Source of the DNA: Mycoplasma iguanae
Lineage (GTDB): Bacteria > Bacillota_I > Bacilli_A > Mycoplasmatales > Metamycoplasmataceae
DNA length: 64,000 nucleotides
Reading direction: 5' to 3'
Assembly (NCBI RefSeq): GCF_024722375.1
Contig: NZ_CP102734.1
Span: 124,001-188,000, forward strand
The position numbers and the translations under genes are program-made. Below the pieces are notes generated by a model. The model was not told the DNA's origin. It did no database searches and saw nothing but the letters and a program-made list of their open reading frames with translations. Positions 11,110 through 20,558 of this stretch are shown here, piece by piece (position 1 is the first letter of the stretch; each line of letters starts with the position of its first letter).

Positions 11110-12321
11110 ATGAATAATCCAGAAAACAATTATCTAATTGTGAAAGATTTAAACATTGTTTTGAATAAAGAAGTAATTTTGTCCAATGTTAATTTTTCAG
11201 TTAAAAAAGGAGATTTTGTCTCTATTATTGGACCTTCTGGTAGTGGAAAAACTACACTCTTAAATTCTATAGCTAATTTAATTCCAAAAACCAGTGGCAC
11301 AATCATGATTGATAATCATGAAAATAATTTAAACATTGGTTATGTTTTTCAAGATTTTAACCTTTATGAAAACATAACTGTTTATCAAAATATTTATTTA
11401 TCGGTAAAAAATTCTTTTTTTTGAACAGTAAAAAGAAAACTAGATTTTTTAAAATCATTTGATGTTGAAAACAAATTTAAAATTTTAGAATTCACAACTA
11501 AAATTGAAAAATATTTAGAAAATAATACAAACAAAAGAAAAGTTTTAGCAGAATTACAACAACAACATTTTTTATTTTTTAAAAAATTACTTTTGCAAAG
11601 AAAAATAAAAACAGCTTTTAAATTTTTAAAGCAAAGTAGTGTGAAACAATTAGCAAAGCAAGATATTGTCGAAATTGCTAGAAATTTAAATATTGAAGAT
11701 CTTTTATTTAAAAAAACAATGTATTTATCTGGTGGTCAAAAGCAAAGAGTTTCTATTGCAAAAGCCCTAGCTAAAAAAAGTAGTTTAATTTTATTAGATG
11801 AACCATTCGCAGCTTTTGATGCTAAATTAAAAGAAAAAACACGTGATTGATTAAAAACAATTAATCAAAAATTTAAGATTACTATGTTGTTTGTTACACA
11901 TGATCAAAATGATGCAATGTTGATTAGTGACAAAATTATTTTTATTAGCCAAAAAACAATAGTCCAATATGATGAACCAAAAAACATCTTTAAAAATCCT
12001 GCAAATTTAGCAATTGCTAAATTTATTGGATATCCAGAAATTATTTTTTTAGAAGAGAAAAATAAATTAAATTATTATATTCGTCCTAAAAACATTTCAA
12101 TTCAATTCAAAGAGAATTCCACAGATTACATTAAAGAAATCAAAACTAATGGTAATATTGATATTTTAGATATTTGATCTAATAAATATCAAAAAGTTAT
12201 CACTGTTATTTCAGATGTGAATAAACATCAAATTAACCAAAAAGTCATTTTAATTTTTGATGAAAAAGAAATTTTAATTTTTGATGAATTAGGAAATAGA
12301 GTGATCGATGAACAAATTTAA
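11110..12321 (+). CDS. ABC transporter ATP-binding protein, MalK/UgpC-like with an inserted segment
   Basis: 403 aa. Walker A GPSGSGKT (41-48), Q-loop VFQDF, signature LSGGQ (206-210), Walker B LILLDEP, H-loop VTHD, then a C-terminal regulatory-like domain with YYIRPKNISI. The distance from Walker A to the signature is about 165 residues against about 98 in ordinary MalK. An extra Lys-rich, helical block of about 65-70 residues therefore lies in the helical subdomain. Similar insertions are known in mycoplasma UgpC/MsmK-type ATPases. The gene overlaps the first permease by 14 bases. It energises import by the two downstream permeases. Confidence 0.9.
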
Positions 12322-13231
12322 TTGAAAGAATTTAAAAGCAAGCACTTTTTTAATTCCGTTATTGGTTATAACGGTTATTTTTATTTTATATCCCTTAATT
12401 AATACATTCATTGATTCTTTTAAAAGTTATCACCGTTATTCAAAAGTCAATTTTGATTGATCATTTAAAAATTTTGAAAGTATTTTAAATGATTCACAAT
12501 TTCAAGCTGCATTTGGAAACACTACAATTGTTTTATTAGTAGCTACACCTTTAGGAATTATTTTAGCATTTTTATTTGCTTTGTTGGTTAATTCCTTAAC
12601 TTCAAAATTAAGTAAAAATGTTTTAATTACTATGCTTTATTCACAGTTTTTTATTTCTATTTTTGCAATTGGAACTAGCTTTATCTTTTTGTTTGGTAAT
12701 CACTACAATGCTTTTAATCAAGCATTTAACAGTAATTATAAATTTACTAACAATCAACCATTATTTTTGTATGTTTTATTTCACATTTGGAGAATATTTC
12801 CTTTCAATAGTGTCCTATTTATTTTTGCAATTACAAAAGCAATTGAAAAAAACTACAAAAAAATGAGAATTGACAACTTAAGTTTAAAAGATAAAATCTT
12901 TCATATTTATAGTTATGAGTTAAAAAAAAGTTTAGTTTTAATGCTTTATATTAATTTTATGACTGTCATGACGCTGTTCCCTGAAGCTATTTTAGGTCAA
13001 AATTTTCCCTGAGAGCTAAATCATGCTCATACTTTAACAAGTTATATTTTTGAATATATAAATCCCAAATTTGGGATTGAAATTAATGATGCTAAAGCTG
13101 CTGCTTCAGGTATTCTAGTATTTTTATATATTTTATTTTTAATTATACTTTTTTTCACATTCAAAATTTCATTTAGATTTTTTAATAAGAAAAATATGTT
13201 ACATAAACAGAAAGCACTGGAGGATATATAA
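12308..13231 (+). CDS. ABC transporter permease 1 (MalF/UgpA-like)
   Basis: 307 aa membrane protein read through two UGA codons, with about six hydrophobic segments starting at FLIPLLVITVIFILYPLIN. It occupies the first permease position after the ATPase, overlapping it by 14 bases. It ends with TAATG, sharing one base with the next permease. Size, topology and position match the MalF-type subunit of carbohydrate or glycerol-phosphate importers. The cytoplasmic EAA loop is not obvious here. Confidence 0.78.
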
Positions 13232-14064
13232 TGAAATATTTTTGAATTATTTTCAAGTATTTATTAATCACTTTAGTTTTATTATTAGTTCTTTTTCCGC
13301 TTTTTTATTTAATTTCTATTTCACTAATGTCAAATAATTTAGTTACTTCAGGTAAAGCACATTTTATAGCTGATGACTGAAACTGACAAAATTATAGCAA
13401 TGCCTTTTACAATGGTTTTTTACCTTCATTAGCAAATAGCTTAGCTAACGTATCATTAGTGGTAGTAACTAAATTAATAACATTAATCCTGGGAGCTTAT
13501 GGGTTGTTTTTACTAAACAAATTTTGAAGAAAGATATTATTTATAATTTTTTTATTTATATCTATCATTCCAGAAATCAGCCTTTATTTTAATTTATTTA
13601 AATTAAGTACGGAATGAAGTTTGACAAATAAATCAATTATTTTGGCATTATCTATTAATTCAGTATTTTCATTTTTTTCTTTAAATTATTTTTATAATGC
13701 ATTTGTGGATGTAAGTAACAAAGAAGCTAAAACTGTTGTAATTGATAATTTAAAATGATGGGAAAAATTTTATTATGTTTATTATTCAAAATTAAAAATG
13801 CCAATTTTTTTAACAGTAGTTTTTACAACGATTGAAGTATGAAATAGTTACTTATGACCAGCAATTATTTTATCGGGAAAACAAACTGAAAATGGGCAAG
13901 CTCTTAATACTATTGCAACATGATTTCCCCAATTAGGTTATATGGAACAAGGAGAATTATTAAATCTTGTTGCTGCAGGATCAGTAATTTCTATTTTAAT
14001 TCCTTTATCAATTTATTTAATTTGTTCAAAATGAATTAACAGAAATTTATATAAAATGGTGTAA
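13231..14064 (+). CDS. ABC transporter permease 2 (MalG/UgpE-like)
   Basis: 277 aa and rich in UGA Trp codons, so no single standard-code frame shows it. About six membrane segments, plus a recognisable but degenerate EAA loop (NKEAKTVVIDN followed by KMP) that contacts the ATPase in this permease family. It overlaps permease 1 by one base (TAATG), so the pair is probably translated in a fixed ratio. A strong terminator follows, ending the ABC operon. Confidence 0.82.
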
Positions 14065-14082
14065 TAAATCATCAAAATGAAT

Positions 14083-14115
14083 AAAAAAAATCTCCAGTTA
14101 ATTGGAGATTTTTTA
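14083..14115 (+). terminator. Bidirectional terminator between the ABC operon and tpx
   Basis: The stem TCTCCA/TGGAGA (14091-14096, 14103-14108) is extended by A and T runs on both sides. It can serve the ABC operon and the converging tpx. Confidence 0.88.
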
Positions 14116-14122
14116 TCTTTGT

Positions 14123-14614
14123 TTATTTTAAAAAATCTTCTAGACTAGTGAAATCAATTTGATCACTTAATTCTGTGTTGTGTTTTACATATAAAACTTT
14201 TCCAGTTTTATCTACAACAATAATTGCCCGGTTCATCAAGAAAATTCCTTCAACTAGTAAACCGTATTTAGTAGAAAATTCTCTTTGTTTGTAATCTGAA
14301 AAAATTGAAATATTATCAACTCCATGAGTTCCACATCACTCTTTTAATGCAGTAGGTAAATCTAAAGAAAGAGCGATAAAATTAATTTCTGGATTATTGT
14401 GAGCTAATTGAGAAATCCCACGTGTTTGTTCATCACATACTGAAGTATTGATAGATGGAAAGATTGAAATTACATTTAAATCTTTTGTAAATAATTGATT
14501 AATTTCTTGATCTTGAAATTCTAGATTTGCAACTTTTGCATTAATCTGGTCACCAACCTTTACAGGTGTACCTACTAAGTTGAATTTAGTTCCTCTAACT
14601 GTTATTGTTGACAT
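14123..14614 (-). CDS. tpx: Thiol peroxidase (atypical 2-Cys peroxiredoxin)
   Basis: 163 aa after reading one UGA as Trp; the Tpx family is about 165 aa. Peroxidatic Cys60 lies in NTSVCDEQT and the resolving Cys94 in WCGTHGV, the spacing expected for Tpx. It reduces hydrogen and organic peroxides with thioredoxin. It is monocistronic on the minus strand, between the ABC-operon terminator and tRNA-Trp. RBS AAAGGATG precedes the ATG. Confidence 0.92.
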
Positions 14615-14661
14615 GTATCATCCTTTACAAATAAACTAATTTAGTGCTTATGTTTAGCATA

Positions 14662-14735
14662 TGGCGGGAATTAAAGGAATCGAACCTTTGCGAACAGGTT
14701 TGGAATCTGTGATACTACCATTATATTAAATTCCC
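14662..14735 (-). tRNA. tRNA-Trp (anticodon CCA)
   Basis: The 74-nt cloverleaf has acceptor GGGAATT/AATTCCC, loop TTCCAAA with anticodon CCA, T-loop TTCGATT and encoded CCA. It reads UGG only; the UGA-reading tRNA-Trp(UCA), which the code demands, is not in this window. The anticodon stem ACAGA/CCTGT has an A-C mismatch at its loop end. Confidence 0.88.
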
Positions 14736-14748
14736 GTATTGATAAATA

Positions 14749-15852
14749 TTATTTACCAAATTTAAAGTGACAAACATCACCATCTTGCATTATATATGTT
14801 TTTCCTTCAAGTCGCATTTTTCCATTTTCTTTAGCATTTTTTTCACCTTGCTCTTGAATATAATCTAAATAACTAATAACTTCAGCTTTAATAAATTTTT
14901 TTTCAAAATCACTGTGAATAATTCCAGCACATTGAGGCGCTAGCATTCCATTTGTAAAAGTTCAGGCGCGAACTTCTAAAATTCCAGCAGTAAAATAAGT
15001 TGATAGATTTAATAATTTAAAAGCATGTTGTGTTAAAAGATCTAAACCAGAGTACTTTAAGTTATATTCTTTTAAAAATGCTTGAAAATCTTCTTGATCT
15101 AATTGTGAAAGTTCATGTTCTAATTTAATCGAAATAGGTAATAAAGTAACTTTTTTAGCTGTTGCTCATTTTTCTAAATTTTTGTAGTGAGAATTATTTT
15201 TTAGATTGTCTATATCATTTTGGGCAATATTAGCAACATATAAAATAGGTTTTAAAGTTAAAAGTTGATAACTTTTTAAGAATTTTAATTCTTTTTCTGA
15301 ATAATCAAGTTCACGGGCTTGAATATTTTGTTCAAAAGCTTTTTGTAATTTTAAAGCTAATTCATATTCAATTTTAGTTTCTGCATCGGAAGTATTTTGT
15401 GCTTTTTTAGTTACACGTTTTAAAACATTTTCAATGATTGTCATATCAGAAAGTAATAATTCTAAATTAATTATTTCCAAATCTCTTAGTGGATTAATGC
15501 TATTAGCAACATGAACAATGTCATCATCTTCAAAACATCTAACTACTTGAATAATTGCATCTACTTCACGAATATTTGCTAAAAATTTATTCCCTAAACC
15601 TTCCCCTTTGGAAGCACCTTCAACTAGACCTGCAATATCAACAAACTGAAAAGTTGCAGGTAAGATTCTTTCTGGTTTAACAATTTTTGCTAGCTCATGT
15701 AATCGATTATCATTTAGTTCTACAATACTGATATTAGGTTCAATTGTAGTAAATGCATAATTGGCAGATTCAACTTGAGTTCTAGTTAAGGCTGAAAAAA
15801 GCGTTGATTTTCCAACATTGGGTAGCCCAACAATACCAGCTTTTAGTGACAT
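14749..15852 (-). CDS. ychF: Obg-family ATPase YchF/OLA1
   Basis: 367 aa, the usual length. G1 GLPNVGKST (~9-17), FTTIEP switch region, [17 protein letters not shown], and a C-terminal TGS domain ending [15 protein letters not shown]. YchF binds ATP better than GTP and associates with ribosomes. The start is the ATG at 15852, preceded by AAAGGAAA; an earlier in-frame ATG at 15948 would add 32 hydrophobic residues not seen in the family. tRNA-Trp lies 13 bases downstream. Confidence 0.94.
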
Positions 15853-16023
15853 ATTTTTTCCTTTATAAAACATAAATTTTCTTTGAATTAAATAAATAAT
15901 TATAGCATACAAAAAAATGCTTATTCTATATATATTTTTTACAATCAAACAAAATAAAAATTTATTTTTATGTAGAAAAAAATGTTTTTATTTCTAAAAG
16001 TTGCAATTAAGTAACTATTTAAA

Positions 16024-16048
16024 AAAACAGATCATATTGATCTGTTTT
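16024..16048 (-). terminator. Terminator after azoR
   Basis: The stem AAAACAGATCA/TGATCTGTTTT has a 3-base loop and a U-tract on the minus strand, 11 bases beyond the azoR stop. Confidence 0.85.
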
Positions 16049-16058
16049 TAACAATGTT

Positions 16059-16655
16059 TTAAAATTCAGCAGCTAAAGCCTTAATTTCTGCATCAAAAGA
16101 ATCTAAGTAAGCTTCTTTTGATAATTCAGTAGCTGGTGCAACTTTTGTTCCAGCAAGAATAAATGGTTTAGCAACTTGGGCACCTAAAAAGTTTCAAATT
16201 CCTCTTAAGTTTTCAGTATGGTCACCTCATGGGTATCAACCTAAAGGTGCACCTTGACTTGTTAATAATTGAACTTTTAAATTTGTTAATAAACCAATCG
16301 CATCACCTTTTTTAGAATATTTATAACTAAATGTTTTATCAGCTACACATATATGGTCAATATAGTTTTTTGTTGTAGCTGGATAGTGGAAATTTGTCAT
16401 TGGCGTAGACATAACAACACGATCTACGCTTTTTAGTTGGTTAATGTATTTATCTGCATCTTCTGGATTTCAAAATTCTTTAAAGTTGTTAGTTGTTAAA
16501 GATTTTATTCCAGCACTTTCTTCGTTTAAATCTAGATATGTTACTTCTGCTTCAGGATGTAATTCTAAATAATGTTTCATAAAACGGTCACTTAATAGTG
16601 AAGAAAAAGAACCTGTTTTTTCAGTCATTGAAGATTTAATTACTAATACTTTCAT
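16059..16655 (-). CDS. azoR: FMN-dependent NADH-azoreductase family flavoprotein
   Basis: 198 aa after reading several UGA codons as Trp. Flavodoxin-like fold with the FMN phosphate loop [15 protein letters not shown] at the N-terminus and the [18 protein letters not shown] segment and MSTP loop of the AcpD/AzoR family. It is a two-electron quinone or azo reductase; the natural substrate in mycoplasmas is unclear. Monocistronic, with an AAGGAG site before the ATG and a terminator after the stop. Confidence 0.88.
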
Positions 16656-16700
16656 ATAAACTCCTTATTAATAAATATTTATTTTTCTTATTAATAATTT

Positions 16701-16750
16701 TAGCCTTTTTTTATTTTAAATTAATAAAAAAAGGCTAATAAAAGCCTTTT
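16701..16750 (-). terminator. Terminator(s) after tRNA-Gly
   Basis: AAAAGGCT (16729-16736) pairs with AGCCTTTT (16743-16750), and also with TAGCCTTTTTTT at 16701. Two alternative hairpins share one arm just downstream of tRNA-Gly on the minus strand. Confidence 0.7.
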
Positions 16751-16772
16751 GTTTTGGTCATTAATAATGTCT

Positions 16773-16846
16773 TGGAGCGAGTGAAGGGAATCGAACCCTC
16801 ACAATCAGCTTGGAAGGCTGAAGTTCTGCCATTAAACTACACTCGC
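16773..16846 (-). tRNA. tRNA-Gly (anticodon TCC)
   Basis: 74 nt: acceptor GCGAGTG/CACTCGC, anticodon loop CTTCCAA, T-loop TTCGATT, encoded CCA. TCC is the single Gly anticodon expected to read all GGN codons in mycoplasmas. A TATAAT (minus strand, 16864-16869) lies upstream. Confidence 0.95.
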
Positions 16847-16966
16847 GTTTAATTTGCTTTATTATTATATAAAAAAAATAAAAAAAAGCAAATATTTCAT
16901 TTTAATGAATAAAAGCATAAAAAAACAACAAGTTTAGTGTATGTTTATTTTATTTTTGATTCAAAA

Positions 16967-17944
16967 TTATGATTGATTCAATTTATTAAATTTTTCTGTT
17001 TTTTCTTTGTTTGATTTATTTTTCATTGCAAGAGCTTCTAAGATAGGTGTTGCAATAATGTCATTTTTAATATTTCCTAAAGCTACACCTGATTGACCAT
17101 TTAACAATAAATCAACAGCTTTAATTCCCATTAATGTCGATTGAATTCTTTCTTGGGCAGTAGGAGTTCCACCGCGTTGAACATGTTCTAAAGCCATTGC
17201 TCTTGAAGCAATTCCAGTTTGAGCTTCAACTTCTTTTGCTAGAGCTTTAATATCTTCATAAATAAATTCACTTACAATTGCTATTACACTTCTTTTTTTC
17301 TTTGCAATCATTTGATCTTTTACAATTGCTACAATTTCTTCGGTAGTTTTTATTGCTTCATTAGTGATAATGATTTCAGCTCCGGTAGCTAAACCTGAAT
17401 AAAGTGCTAAGTCTCCTGCACCGTGGCCCATTACTTCTAAAATTAAAAAACGATTGTGTGAATTAGAAGTATCTCTTAGTGAATCAACAGCTTTAACAAT
17501 TGTATTTAAAGCTGTATCATAACCGATTGTAAAATCACTGGAAGTAATATCGTTGTCTATCGTTCCTGGCATTGTAATAGTTTTTACTCCAATTTCGTGT
17601 AATAATTGCGCTCCCATGTATGAACCATCACCACCAATTACAACTAAAGCATCAATTTCTAAATCTAATAAATTTTGTTTAGCTTGCATTCTTACTGCTG
17701 GATCTTTAAATTCTGGATATCTTGCAGAATAAATAAAAGTTCCACCTTTAGCTATATATTGATCAACATCAACATTTTTAGCATTTTGAATATTTTTTTC
17801 AACAAGACCTTTATATCCTTCATAAATTAAAAAAGTTTCTAAGTTATTTGCAAGGGCATGTTTTAGAACTGCTCTAATAGCATTATTCATCCCTGGAGCA
17901 TCACCACCCGATGTTAAAACTGCAATTTTTTTGATTGTAGACAT
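16967..17944 (-). CDS. pfkA: ATP-dependent 6-phosphofructokinase
   Basis: 325 aa, typical bacterial length. Nucleotide-site motifs LTSGGDAPGMN and GGDGS; the catalytic MPGTIDND loop with its Asp; and the substrate loop HVQRGGTPTAQER. It commits fructose-6-phosphate to glycolysis, so the organism is glycolytic, as pyk at 57927 also shows. Start ATG at 17944 after GGAGAG. Upstream lies a promoter-like element and a 17-bp hairpin (17995-18039) that would form the 5' end of the mRNA. Confidence 0.96.
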   Translation of the reverse strand: MSTIKKIAVLTSGGDAPGMNNAIRAVLKHALANNLETFLIYEGYKGLVEKNIQNAKNVDVDQYIAKGGTFIYSARYPEFKDPAVRMQAKQNLLDLEIDALVVIGGDGSYMGAQLLHEIGVKTITMPGTIDNDITSSDFTIGYDTALNTIVKAVDSLRDTSNSHNRFLILEVMGHGAGDLALYSGLATGAEIIITNEAIKTTEEIVAIVKDQMIAKKKRSVIAIVSEFIYEDIKALAKEVEAQTGIASRAMALEHVQRGGTPTAQERIQSTLMGIKAVDLLLNGQSGVALGNIKNDIIATPILEALAMKNKSNKEKTEKFNKLNQS

Positions 17945-17994
17945 ATATTTTTCTCTCCATTATTATTTAATTTAAATTAAAACAGATGTTAATT

Positions 17995-18039
17995 TTACCT
18001 TTTATGTTTTGAAAGGTCATTGCAAAACATAAAAGGTAA
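17995..18039 (-). promoter_or_regulatory. 17-bp perfect hairpin in the pfkA 5' region
   Basis: The arms 17995-18011 and 18023-18039 are perfectly complementary, with an 11-base loop. There is no following U-tract on the minus strand. A possible promoter (TTGTTA, 16 bp, TATATT on the minus strand) lies just beyond at about 18042-18070, so the hairpin would begin the pfkA transcript or serve as an operator. Confidence 0.5.
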
Positions 18040-18115
18040 GGTAATATATAATGTAATGAAATTTTAACAAAAAACCACAATAAAATAAATTTAGTTTGCT
18101 AAATCATTAGGTTAT

Positions 18116-18163
18116 AAAAATAACTTTTAAAATTGATGATGTTTTTAAAAGTTATTTTTATTC
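18116..18163 (-). terminator. AT-rich terminator downstream of tRNA-Ser
   Basis: A 17-bp inverted repeat (AAAAATAACTTTTAAAA, 18116-18132, with its complement at 18143-18159) lies about 50 bases beyond tRNA-Ser on the minus strand, with a U-rich tail. Confidence 0.7.
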
Positions 18164-18212
18164 AATTACCATTTTTTTTACTAATTTCTATGTAAAAAAT
18201 TAATAAAAAAAA

Positions 18213-18303
18213 TGGCGGGATAGAAAGGATTTGAACCTTCGCGGGAGTTGCCTCCCCTAACACATTAGCAGTGTGTCCTCTTCAGCCTCTTGAGTACTAT
18301 CCC
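18213..18303 (-). tRNA. tRNA-Ser (anticodon GCT)
   Basis: 91-nt class II tRNA: acceptor GGGATAG/CTATCCC, anticodon loop CTGCTAA, long variable arm (AGGGGAGGCAACTCCCG), encoded CCA. Confidence 0.95.
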
Positions 18304-18363
18304 AACATGATTAAATAGCCAAATTATTATACAATATTTTAATAAAAAAATAAAGTGATTAAA

Positions 18364-19803
18364 CTAAAGTGGTATTGTTAAAAAGATACTGATTGCAATT
18401 CCAAAAAAAATCAATGTTGAAGTTGCATCAGTTAAGGTTGCTAAAATAGGAGCTGACATAACAGCGGGATCTTTGCCGATTTTGGAAGCTATCAAAGGAA
18501 TAATTGAACCTAAAAATTTTGAAAAAATTATTACAAACAACATTGCAAGTGAAGCTGCAAAAGAAATAATTAAAATTCCCTCAAATTGTTTTAATGAACT
18601 ATTTGGAATTATTGTTGTATTGAATAATTCTTTGGTTGCAGAAAAATATATCATTAAACGAGCAAAATTGATAGTCATCAAAATTGATCCGATAATTAAA
18701 CCTACCATAAATTCTTTAAAAAGCACTTTACGAACAATATTGTCACCTTCAATTTCGCCTAGTGAAATTGCTCGAGTAATTGTAGTTGCTGCTTGAGAAC
18801 CAGCATTTCCAGCTGAACCAGCAATAACAGGAATGATAGAAACAATGGTAGAAAAAAAAGTACTTACTCCAATTTTATTTAAATATGCACTGTGTTCTAA
18901 TAAATTAGTAAATTGATCGATGATAATCTGTGAAAGTGTTGATCCTATCATTAAAATAATTAATCAAATTACTCTAGATTTTACAAGTTTAATAATTGCT
19001 GTTTTTAAATAGTCATCATCAATATTAGAAGAAGAAATACCAGCCATTTTATACATATCTTCAGTAGCTTCTTCTTGGAAAATATCAATAATATCATCAG
19101 AAGTCAACATCCCCACAATTCGACGAGAACTATTAATAACAGGAATTACAGACAAGTCATTATCAGCAAAAACATGAGCAGCTTCTTCTTTTTTATCATA
19201 TGTACGAACAAAAGGTACAGGAAAAAGAATTTTTTTAACTTTAGTTTTTGGATCAGAGAAAACCAAATCTTCTAAAGTTACCGCTCCAATCAAATGTTTG
19301 TGTTGATCAACTACATAGTAATAATGAACTAACTCAGCTTCATCACGCATATCACGAATTTTTTTTAGAGCTTGTGAGCAACTTCATTGATCTTTGATAT
19401 TGACAATATCAATAGACATAATTGAACCAACAACATCATCGCTATATTTTAAAATTTTATTGACATTATTTCTGGTTTCTTTGTCTGTATTTTTTAGAAT
19501 TCTTTTTGCAAGATTAGAAGGAACTTCTTCTAAAATATCAGCAATTTCATCGGTGTATAATTCTTCCAAAACAGAAGCAATCATTTTATCAGAAAAATTT
19601 TTGATTAAATTTTGTTTTACTTCAGGAGATAAAAAAGAAAAAACTTCTCCAGAAATATCTGTACTAAGTAAACGAAAAAAAATTACACTTTCTTGTGGAT
19701 CTAAATTTTCTACTTCGGCAGCAATTGAAGCAATAGGATTTGTTTTTGAGTAATCACGAATAAAGTTGACATCTTTATTTTGGATTGCTACTTTTAATGT
19801 CAT
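18364..19803 (-). CDS. mgtE: Mg2+ transporter MgtE
   Basis: 479 aa from three UGA-separated segments in one frame. N-terminal superhelical MgtE_N domain (~1-135), a CBS pair (~140-265), then a C-terminal five-helix channel domain with IIPVIAGSAGNAGSQAATT, the family's pore motif region. It is a cytoplasmic-Mg-gated Mg2+ channel. It begins 15 bases after the stop of the diadenylate cyclase gene and has a strong GCGGAGG site. The two are therefore cotranscribed, which suggests c-di-AMP and Mg2+ homeostasis are linked here. Confidence 0.95.
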
Positions 19804-19818
19804 ATTGCCTCCGCTTTA

Positions 19819-20394
19819 TTAATTAACTAAATGTTTTAATAAGTTTTCTTGAATTAAATCTAAGTTTGTAGAAAAAAACTTTCCTAGTTTAGCAATTGTT
19901 ACATCACCATTTTCTTCTGAAACAACAATAGTAATGGCATCAGTTTGTTCACTAATCCCCATAGCAGCTCTGTGACGTGCTCCATATTTATTATTGATTG
20001 ATTTTCCTGTAATTTTAAAGTATGTAGAAGCATAAGTAATTTTATTATCTTTAATAATAACAGCCCCATCATGTAATGGCGATTTTTTATTAAAAATAGC
20101 AATTAGTAAAGTTGAAGAAATATTGGCATTTAATTCCAGACCATCTGTTCTAAAACTACTTAAATCATCTTTTTTTTGAATTGTAATAATTGCGCCTGTT
20201 TTACTTTTTGATAATTCAATAATTGCTTCTTTTAAATGATAAATTAAATGTACTTTTGTTGTATTTCCTAATTTTGAAAAACTAGTTTTTTTGCTTTTTA
20301 ATTTTTTAATTATATAAAAAACCAAAAAAATGATTGTCAGTAAAACAACTCAAACAAGTAATACAAAATTTAAAATTATAAAAGTATTTATCAT
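19819..20394 (-). CDS. Diadenylate cyclase, single-membrane-helix (CdaM-like)
   Basis: 191 aa with a DisA_N domain: LHDGAVII (substrate Asp-Gly-Ala) and GARHRAAMGISEQTDA (RHR). It makes c-di-AMP from two ATP. The real start is ATG 20394: the frame continues upstream through a UGA (Trp) to give one N-terminal membrane helix (NTFIILNFVLLVWVVLLTII). The three-helix anchor of CdaA is absent, so this fits the one-helix CdaM form described in Mycoplasma pneumoniae. The mgtE gene follows after 15 bases. Confidence 0.9.
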
Positions 20395-20502
20395 AATTTT
20401 AAAATTATAGATTAATAACAATAAAAGAAAAAACTTTTCTCAATTTCAAAGTTGTTTAATAAGATAATTATTTTAAATAACAAAACAAGTAAAAATAAAT
20501 TC

Positions 20503-20544
20503 AAAAAACATTAATAGTGTTTTTTAGTACTATTAATGTTTTTT
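20503..20544 (-). terminator. Terminator of the PTS-transketolase operon
   Basis: A 16-bp perfect stem (AAAAAACATTAATAGT at 20503-20518 with its complement at 20529-20544) lies just past the tkt stop on the minus strand. Confidence 0.85.
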
Positions 20545-20558
20545 ATATTATGAAAATT

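Noticed and set aside
16701-16737. Large inverted repeat TAGCCTTTTTTT...AAAAAAAGGCTA as an insertion element end
   Set aside because: No transposase or flanking duplication; it is explained by overlapping terminator arms after tRNA-Gly.
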